DNA of 64,000 bases from positions 434,001 through 498,000 of the forward strand of contig CAWKOH010000001.1 in assembly GCA_963851245.1 (NCBI GenBank), written 5' to 3'. Source of the DNA: CAWKOH01 sp963851245 (GTDB taxonomy: Bacteria > Actinomycetota > Acidimicrobiia > Acidimicrobiales > Palsa-688). Position 1 is the stretch's first letter; every line of letters starts with the position of its first letter. Both the position numbers and the translations under genes were made by a program. The notes beneath the pieces were generated by a model. The model made no database searches. It worked only from the letters and a program-made list of their open reading frames with translations, and was not told where the DNA came from. Shown here in pieces: positions 59,496 through 64,000 of the stretch.

Positions 59496-61541
59496 TTGAG
59501 TCCCCCCTCGAAGGCCAAGATCTACCGGCAGCGACGCGCCTTCGTGGCCACTGCGTTGCTCAGCGTGGTGATCGTCATTGCTGTCTTCGCCACCGGCGGC
59601 GGCGGCAAGTCGAAGCCCAAGTCCCACCCGCCGGCGGCTACCGCGAGCCGCCCGGCCCCGAAGCCCATCGCGGCTATCGAAGCGGGGCTGCTCCCGTGGC
59701 ACCTCAGCTCTCCTCTGTCACGAGAAGCGGTCCTGCCGGGCGCCGGGGATTCGCTGGTAGTGGCGGGAGGCCTGACCGCCCCGCACCGTGCCAGCTCGAA
59801 GATTTTCAGTTTGAGCACTGGCGGCGGGTCCGCGACGCCCCGGGGTACGCTGGCCACGGCCACCTACGACACCGCCGGAGCTCAACTCCCCACCGGAGAT
59901 CTGCTGGTGGGCGGGGCCACCCCGGCACCGGTTGCGACCGTCCTGGGGCTCGCCTCTCCCGGCCCCGGCGGGTCGGCCAGCAGCTCGATTTCAGGCTCGA
60001 CTGTTGGCTCGCTGCCCCGGCCGAGAGCCGGCGCCGCGGCCGTAACGATCGGCTCCACCATGTACGTCCTCGGTGGCTCGAGCGGCCCCACACCGGAATC
60101 GGCGGTCCTCTCGACAGCAGACGGAACTCACTTCAAGACTGTCACCACTCTTCCGATACCGGTCAGCCACGCCGCCGCGGCGGCCCTCGGCGGCACGATC
60201 TATCTGTTCGGCGGGGAAGGAGTGGGCGGGTCCCTCGTCAACGACATCCAATCCGTCAATGCGACCTCCGGGCAGGCGAAGGTCGTAGGTCACCTGGCCG
60301 CACCAATGACGGGCGCGTTCGCGGCTGCGCTGGGCGGGAATATCTATCTAGCCGGCGGCATCACGAACACGGCCGGCGGCGCATCTCAGGCCGCGGCAGC
60401 TACACAAACCTCAGGTCAGGTCTGGGCCTTCGATCCCTCCACTGACGGAATGTTGCCCGCGGGCACGCTCCCCACGCCCGTCGCCTTCGGAGCCGTGGGG
60501 GTGGTGGGAACCCGCGCCTGGCTGATCGGCGGCGAGGTCAACGGCACGCCCGTTCCGACCGTGGAAATGATCGAGCCGAACTTCAAGTTCGGGACAGCCG
60601 GTGCGGCCGGGGCCGGTTCACCTTTCTATGGCGCCAAGCTGCTTGTGGCTGACCGCGGCAACGACCGGCTCTTGCTGCTGGACAACCAGGACCACGTCGT
60701 GTGGACCTACCCGTCGGCGTACGCGGCTGCGCCACCGGGCGGCTTCTACTTCCCGGACGACGCCTTCTTCGCCAAAGATGGCAGCGAGATCATCTCGAAC
60801 CAGGAGAACAACGAGACCATCGTCATCATCTCCTTCCCCTCCGGGCAGCTCCTGTGGCAGTACGGGCACCCTCGCCAGGTGGGGTCCCTGCCCGGATATC
60901 TACACACCCCGGACGACGCCTATCTGCTCAAGTCCGGACAGGTGACCATCGCCGATGCGTACAACTGCCGGGTGCTTTTCATCAATCCGGACAAGACCAT
61001 CGCCGCCCAGATCGGTACCACTGGAGTGTGCCAGCACCAACCGCCGTCCTACGTGGGGTCTCCGAACGGGGACACTCCCCTGGCCGACGGCAACGTGCTG
61101 ATCTCCGAGATCAACGGCTCCTGGGTGAGCGAGTACACCCCCGCCGGGCATCTGGTCTGGACGGTCCAGCTGCCGGTCAACTACCCGTCTGACGCTCAGC
61201 AACTGGGCCCGGACCTGTACCTGGTCTCCGACTACTCCAAGCCGGGCGCCATACTCGAGTTCAACCGCGAAGGCCAGGTGCTGTACAAGTACTCCCCCAG
61301 GTCAGGGCCGGGGGAACTGGACCACCCGTCGCTGACCGAGCTGCTGCCAAGCGGAGTGTTCATGACCAACGACGACTACCGGGACCGCATGGTGGCTATC
61401 GATCCAGCCACCCAGGCGCTCGTCTGGCAGTACGGGGTAGACGACATCGCCGGCACCGCGCCGGGCTGGCTGAACACGCCCGACGGTTTCGATCTGCTGA
61501 CGCCCGACGGCACCACGCCCACCCATCCCAGCACCGGCTGA
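59496..61541 (+). CDS. Membrane-anchored double beta-propeller protein (Kelch plus PQQ-like repeats)
   Basis: A 681-residue surface protein. A basic start and one anchor helix (FVATALLSVVIVIAVFATGG) lead through a Pro-rich spacer into Kelch-type repeats (residues ~80-360: GGGSATPRGTL, TMYVLGGSSG, TIYLFGGEGV, NIYLAGGITN, AWLIGGEVNG). The second half (~370-660) has PQQ/NHL-like blades: LLVADRGNDRLLLLDNQDHV, VVWTYP, LLWQYGHP, VTIADAYNCRVLFINPDKTI and LVWQYGVDD. TTG 59496 is the start. It may bind ligands outside the cell. Ends before the terminator at 61559. Confidence 0.82.
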   Translation: MSPPSKAKIYRQRRAFVATALLSVVIVIAVFATGGGGKSKPKSHPPAATASRPAPKPIAAIEAGLLPWHLSSPLSREAVLPGAGDSLVVAGGLTAPHRASSKIFSLSTGGGSATPRGTLATATYDTAGAQLPTGDLLVGGATPAPVATVLGLASPGPGGSASSSISGSTVGSLPRPRAGAAAVTIGSTMYVLGGSSGPTPESAVLSTADGTHFKTVTTLPIPVSHAAAAALGGTIYLFGGEGVGGSLVNDIQSVNATSGQAKVVGHLAAPMTGAFAAALGGNIYLAGGITNTAGGASQAAAATQTSGQVWAFDPSTDGMLPAGTLPTPVAFGAVGVVGTRAWLIGGEVNGTPVPTVEMIEPNFKFGTAGAAGAGSPFYGAKLLVADRGNDRLLLLDNQDHVVWTYPSAYAAAPPGGFYFPDDAFFAKDGSEIISNQENNETIVIISFPSGQLLWQYGHPRQVGSLPGYLHTPDDAYLLKSGQVTIADAYNCRVLFINPDKTIAAQIGTTGVCQHQPPSYVGSPNGDTPLADGNVLISEINGSWVSEYTPAGHLVWTVQLPVNYPSDAQQLGPDLYLVSDYSKPGAILEFNREGQVLYKYSPRSGPGELDHPSLTELLPSGVFMTNDDYRDRMVAIDPATQALVWQYGVDDIAGTAPGWLNTPDGFDLLTPDGTTPTHPSTG

Positions 61542-61558
61542 TCAACTGCGCCGAAGAA

Positions 61559-61604
61559 GGCGAACCCGGCCGGGTGGGGTCGCATCCCGCGGGCCGGGTT
61601 CGCC
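61559..61604 (+). terminator. Rho-independent-type stem-loop
   Basis: GGCGAACCCGGCC (61559-61571) pairs perfectly with GGCCGGGTTCGCC (61592-61604) around a 20-nt loop, 17 nt after the propeller gene stop. A T-rich stretch (TTGGTTTGTTGTG) follows about 15 nt later. Clear transcription terminator. Confidence 0.8.
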
Positions 61605-61687
61605 AGCGGCTACCGTTGGTTTGTTGTGACTACGTGCCGCTGGTGGTCACCCTATGACCGCTGGCGAGTTATAGGGTCGCGGGGTCC

Positions 61688-61975
61688 ATGATTGCGGCCT
61701 TTTCCATCACCCCCATAGGCGTTGGTGACTCGGTCAGCGAGGAAGTAGCCGAAGCCGTCCGTTTGGTGCGGGCCAGTGGCCTCCCCAACGAGACCAACGC
61801 CATGTTCACCAACGTCGAAGGCGGATGGGACGAGGTGATGGGCCTGATCAAAGCGTGCATGGAAAAGGTGGCCGAAGCGGCGCCCCGGGTCAGCCTGGTG
61901 GTGAAGATTGATTACCGGCCCGGCACGACCGACGCTCTCACCACGAAGGTCAAGTCGGTGGAGAAGCTCCTGTAG
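61688..61975 (+). CDS. MTH1187-family thiamine-binding protein
   Basis: A 95-residue ferredoxin-like protein of the MTH1187/YqgV/YkoF-type: AFSITPIGVGDSVSEEVAEA, SGLPNETNAMFTNVEGGWDE, LIKACMEKVAEAAPRVSLVVKIDYRPG. Members bind thiamine as tetramers. TAGGGT at 61672-61677 ends 10 nt before ATG 61688, a very short leader with GGGG as possible ribosome site. Separated by a terminator from the gene before it and convergent with the aldo/keto reductase. Confidence 0.9.
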   Translation: MIAAFSITPIGVGDSVSEEVAEAVRLVRASGLPNETNAMFTNVEGGWDEVMGLIKACMEKVAEAAPRVSLVVKIDYRPGTTDALTTKVKSVEKLL

Positions 61976-62000
61976 CCGCCGCTCGAGGGTCGCGGCGCGG

Positions 62001-62969
62001 TCAGAACGGCAGACGGCGCCGAACGAGCTTGGGCGCCGCGGTCGGACCGGTCACGGGCTTGAAAGCCTCTGCTTCCTCACGCAACCGCCGGTCCTCGTCC
62101 TCCGAAAGGTCCAGATCGGCCGCCGCGACGTTGCGCTCCAGCTGCTCCACGCTGCTGGCGCCCGGAATGGCAATCACGTTGGGACGCCGAATCACCCACG
62201 CCAGAGCCACCTGAGCCGGAGTGGCGTCGTGGTTCTTGGCCACGTCCCGCAGTGCGTCGAGCAGGCCCTGGGCTCGGGCCAGATTCTCGGGCAGAAATAG
62301 GGGATTCATCGCGCGCACACCCTTGTGCGGCGCGTTCGAGACGTCGTAGCGGGCCGAAAGGAAACCCTGACCGAGGGGACTGTAGGCGATGACCATGCGA
62401 TCGTGGTCGGCCGCCCACGGCACCAGATCATTGAGCGGGCGGCGGTCGACGAGGCTGAAGCGGACCTGGTTGGACAGCACCGGATCGCCGAAGGCGGCCT
62501 CGGACGCCTGCCACCGGGAGAGCGAGAAGTTGCTGACACCGACGTGGCGTACGACTCCCGATCTCACCAGCCGGCGCATGCCTTCCATCTGGGCCCGCAG
62601 CGGCACCACCGGGTTCGGTTGGTGGATCTGATAGAGGTCGATGGCGTCGACGTTCAAACGACGGGCGCTGTCACGAGCGCGCCACTCCACGAAGGCCGGG
62701 ACCGGGAAAACCGGGGCCAGCTTTGTGGCCACGAACGCTTCGTCGCGACGCCCGGCTATCGCCTGGCCGACTATGCGCTCCGACCGCCCGTAGCCGTAGA
62801 TCTCGGCGGTGTCGAGAAAGTTAACACCTAGATCGAGGGCGCGCTGGACGATGCGGCCGGCCTCACCCTGGGCGTAGCCCTCCCCGTAGCCCCATTCTCT
62901 CGAACCGAACTGCCAGGCCCCCACGCCTATCGCAGAGACCCGGACGCCACCCACCTCTACAAAACGCAT
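62001..62969 (-). CDS. Aldo/keto reductase
   Basis: A 322-residue AKR TIM barrel. The catalytic tetrad is present: D53/Y58-type FLDTAEIYGYGRSE, K in FVATKLAPV, and H in IDLYQIHQPNP. NADPH-binding elements are VGVSNFSLSRWQ, IAYSPLGQGFLS and AIPGASSVEQLERN. Closest in pattern to YajO/Gre-like AKRs acting on aldehydes. ATG 62969 is 10 nt after the CYTH stop, so the two are co-transcribed. Confidence 0.9.
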   Translation of the reverse strand: MRFVEVGGVRVSAIGVGAWQFGSREWGYGEGYAQGEAGRIVQRALDLGVNFLDTAEIYGYGRSERIVGQAIAGRRDEAFVATKLAPVFPVPAFVEWRARDSARRLNVDAIDLYQIHQPNPVVPLRAQMEGMRRLVRSGVVRHVGVSNFSLSRWQASEAAFGDPVLSNQVRFSLVDRRPLNDLVPWAADHDRMVIAYSPLGQGFLSARYDVSNAPHKGVRAMNPLFLPENLARAQGLLDALRDVAKNHDATPAQVALAWVIRRPNVIAIPGASSVEQLERNVAAADLDLSEDEDRRLREEAEAFKPVTGPTAAPKLVRRRLPF

Positions 62970-62979
62970 GCCGGCGAGC

Positions 62980-63474
62980 CTACGCCCCCCGATCCTCCTC
63001 GCCGGCCCGGCTGAGGGCGGCGTTCGTCCACGCCGGATCCCCGGTGACCTCCTCGGTCACCCAGTCGGGAAGAGTCACCTCCGCGTCGGCAGAGTCCAGC
63101 TCGATCTCAGCGGTGACCAGTCCCTGGTGCCTGCCCTCGTACACGTCGACCTCGAAGGTCCGCCCGGCCACCTCCACCAGGTACCGCACCTTCCTGATCT
63201 CGCCTGGAAGGGCCAGCCGGTCGAGCAGCTCGGCCGCATCGGCGGGCGGGATCGGATACTCGTACTCCATGCGCGTCATGCCGTCCGGCCCTTTGATGGT
63301 CAGGGCGGCCGACTCTTCGGCTTCGCCCGACGCTTTGCTCTGCCGCTTCAGCCTGACCCGCACGGATCGCTCCGATGACCGGGCCAGGTATCCCTGGCGA
63401 ATCTCCGCACCGACCGGCGGTGGGGAAAACCGCGCCGGATCGACGAGGAACTTGCGCTCGATCTCTACGCCCAC
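62980..63474 (-). CDS. CYTH-domain protein (ygiF/ThTPase-type triphosphate tunnel enzyme)
   Basis: A 164-residue CYTH protein. E4-I-E6-R-K8-F at the N-terminus is the ExExK metal/triphosphate motif; tunnel residues follow in RQGYLARSSERSVRVRLKRQ, ALTIKG, YEYPIPPADAAELL, IRKVRYLVEVAGRTFEVDVYEG and TAEIELDSADAEV. It should hydrolyse tripolyphosphate or thiamine triphosphate. TATACT (63487-63482) ends 7 nt before GTG 63474: a leaderless start that excludes the longer frame to 63513. First gene of an operon with the aldo/keto reductase. Confidence 0.88.
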   Translation of the reverse strand: MGVEIERKFLVDPARFSPPPVGAEIRQGYLARSSERSVRVRLKRQSKASGEAEESAALTIKGPDGMTRMEYEYPIPPADAAELLDRLALPGEIRKVRYLVEVAGRTFEVDVYEGRHQGLVTAEIELDSADAEVTLPDWVTEEVTGDPAWTNAALSRAGEEDRGA

Positions 63475-63606
63475 CGAGCCGAGTATAGGAACGGTCCGCC
63501 CGGGAATCTTCAAACATGTAGCCGCACTTCGGCCTCGGTTCCGGGAGGCTGGTGATCATGGGGAAAGCTCTGATCGTGGGGCTTATCTGCTTCGGGACCG
63601 CCGGGG

Positions 63607-64000
63607 CTAGCCGCGGGCCCGGCCGCGCGCTCGGCTTGGCGGCCGGGCCCGGGTCCGCCGCTCGCCGGGTCCGTTCGGGCTCAGCAGGTCGTGCACGGCG
63701 TCGCGCACCAAAGCCGACAACTCCGACGTAGGAAGGTCTGCGAACACCTCACCCGCGCCCATCAGCGCCCCCATGACGGCGCCGATCGAGCAGGCCATGC
63801 GGACCCGCTGAGCCACCGGTATGGCTGTGCTGGCAAAGAACCCCCGGAGCTGCTCGGCCAGATCCTCGTGCTCGGTTTCGTGGTGCTCGGTGTTCTCCAG
63901 CGACTGGAAGGCGGTGAAGTTGCGCTCGTGGAGAAGGAAGAGCTTCCGGTTGCTGATCACCTGGTCGATGAAATGGTCGATCAACAACTCCCACGTCTCG
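63607..64000 (-). CDS. TetR-family regulator, C-terminal part (runs off the right edge)
   Basis: The frame enters from the right edge as ETWELLIDHFIDQVISNRKL and continues FLLHERNFTAFQSL, EHEDLAEQLRGFF, RVRMACSIGAVMGALMGAGE, SELSALVRDAVHDLLSP, a TetR ligand-binding domain. The HTH lies outside the window. The tail is Arg/Pro-rich (RARPPSRARGRARG). Partial gene; ligand unknown. Confidence 0.75.
   Translation of the reverse strand, partial: ETWELLIDHFIDQVISNRKLFLLHERNFTAFQSLENTEHHETEHEDLAEQLRGFFASTAIPVAQRVRMACSIGAVMGALMGAGEVFADLPTSELSALVRDAVHDLLSPNGPGERRTRARPPSRARGRARG

Overview
The window looks like a chromosomal segment of a high-GC actinomycete, most plausibly an uncultured Acidimicrobiia-like soil or freshwater lineage. 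Pointers are an F420-type luciferase-like oxidoreductase, a PPOX-fold F420/flavin protein, an MTH1187 thiamine-binding protein, a WhiB relic, a mycothiol-dependent maleylpyruvate isomerase stub, an NDMA-type alcohol dehydrogenase, and many genes whose TANNNT -10 box ends only 6-9 nt before the start codon (leaderless transcripts, typical of Actinomycetota). Taxonomy is inferred from family content only.

Region by region. 0-6.5 kb: a broken CoA-transferase, a zinc alcohol dehydrogenase, a stub of maleylpyruvate isomerase, a Cys-rich copper-binding four-helix protein, a phosphotransferase, a MOSC-flavodoxin reductase-ferredoxin fusion and a frameshifted redoxin. 6.5-24 kb: mostly intact catabolic, redox and transport genes (nitronate monooxygenase, LLM oxidoreductase, alpha/beta hydrolases, pirin, SDR, MsrA, TauD dioxygenase, VOC, amidohydrolase, three MFS exporters) with regulators (Ser/Thr kinase, ArsR, MarR). 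Two 24-residue paralogous membrane peptides sit here at 8.6 and 12.5 kb. 24-30.8 kb: methyltransferase, YrhK, PPOX and cupin genes and an ArsR-SRPBCC-DHFR-like operon with an operator inside its promoter. 30.8-34.6 kb: a gene-poor decay zone with two orphan histidine-kinase dimerisation-domain proteins, a diverged direct repeat, an integrase tail, an ORF with an in-frame stop and an 18-nt tandem repeat. 34.6-41.3 kb: a membrane alpha/beta hydrolase divergent from a histidine kinase/response regulator pair, then an FAD monooxygenase and DUF167. 41.6-56.6 kb: many small stress-type genes (Hsp20, MazEF-type toxin/antitoxin, WhiB, YihY, CsbD-like, PRC-barrel, DeoR/MFS/HAD), a large share frameshifted or truncated. 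56.6-58 kb: a tyrosine recombinase with a cysteine-rich insertion beside tRNA-Arg(CCT). 58-64 kb: an intact lipoprotein, Kelch/PQQ-type propeller protein, thiamine-binding protein, aldo/keto reductase, CYTH protein and a TetR C-terminus running off the right edge.

Main themes. (1) At least twelve genes are broken by single-base frame changes, several at G or C runs, mostly between 24 and 56 kb; this is either lineage decay or consensus error, and raw reads would decide. (2) At three places (29.83, 51.74 and 56.05 kb) two genes point away from each other and both lack their 5' halves. (3) Operators can be read directly: palindromes inside the promoters of the ArsR, DeoR and MazEF-type operons, and a shared palindrome at 32.36 and 45.95 kb, the latter immediately before a winged-helix gene. 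I see no CRISPR array, no rRNA, no prophage structural genes, no convincing complete insertion sequence and no recognisable new defence system. The best candidates for something undescribed are the paired micro-membrane peptides, the orphan kinase-core proteins and the unusual recombinase.
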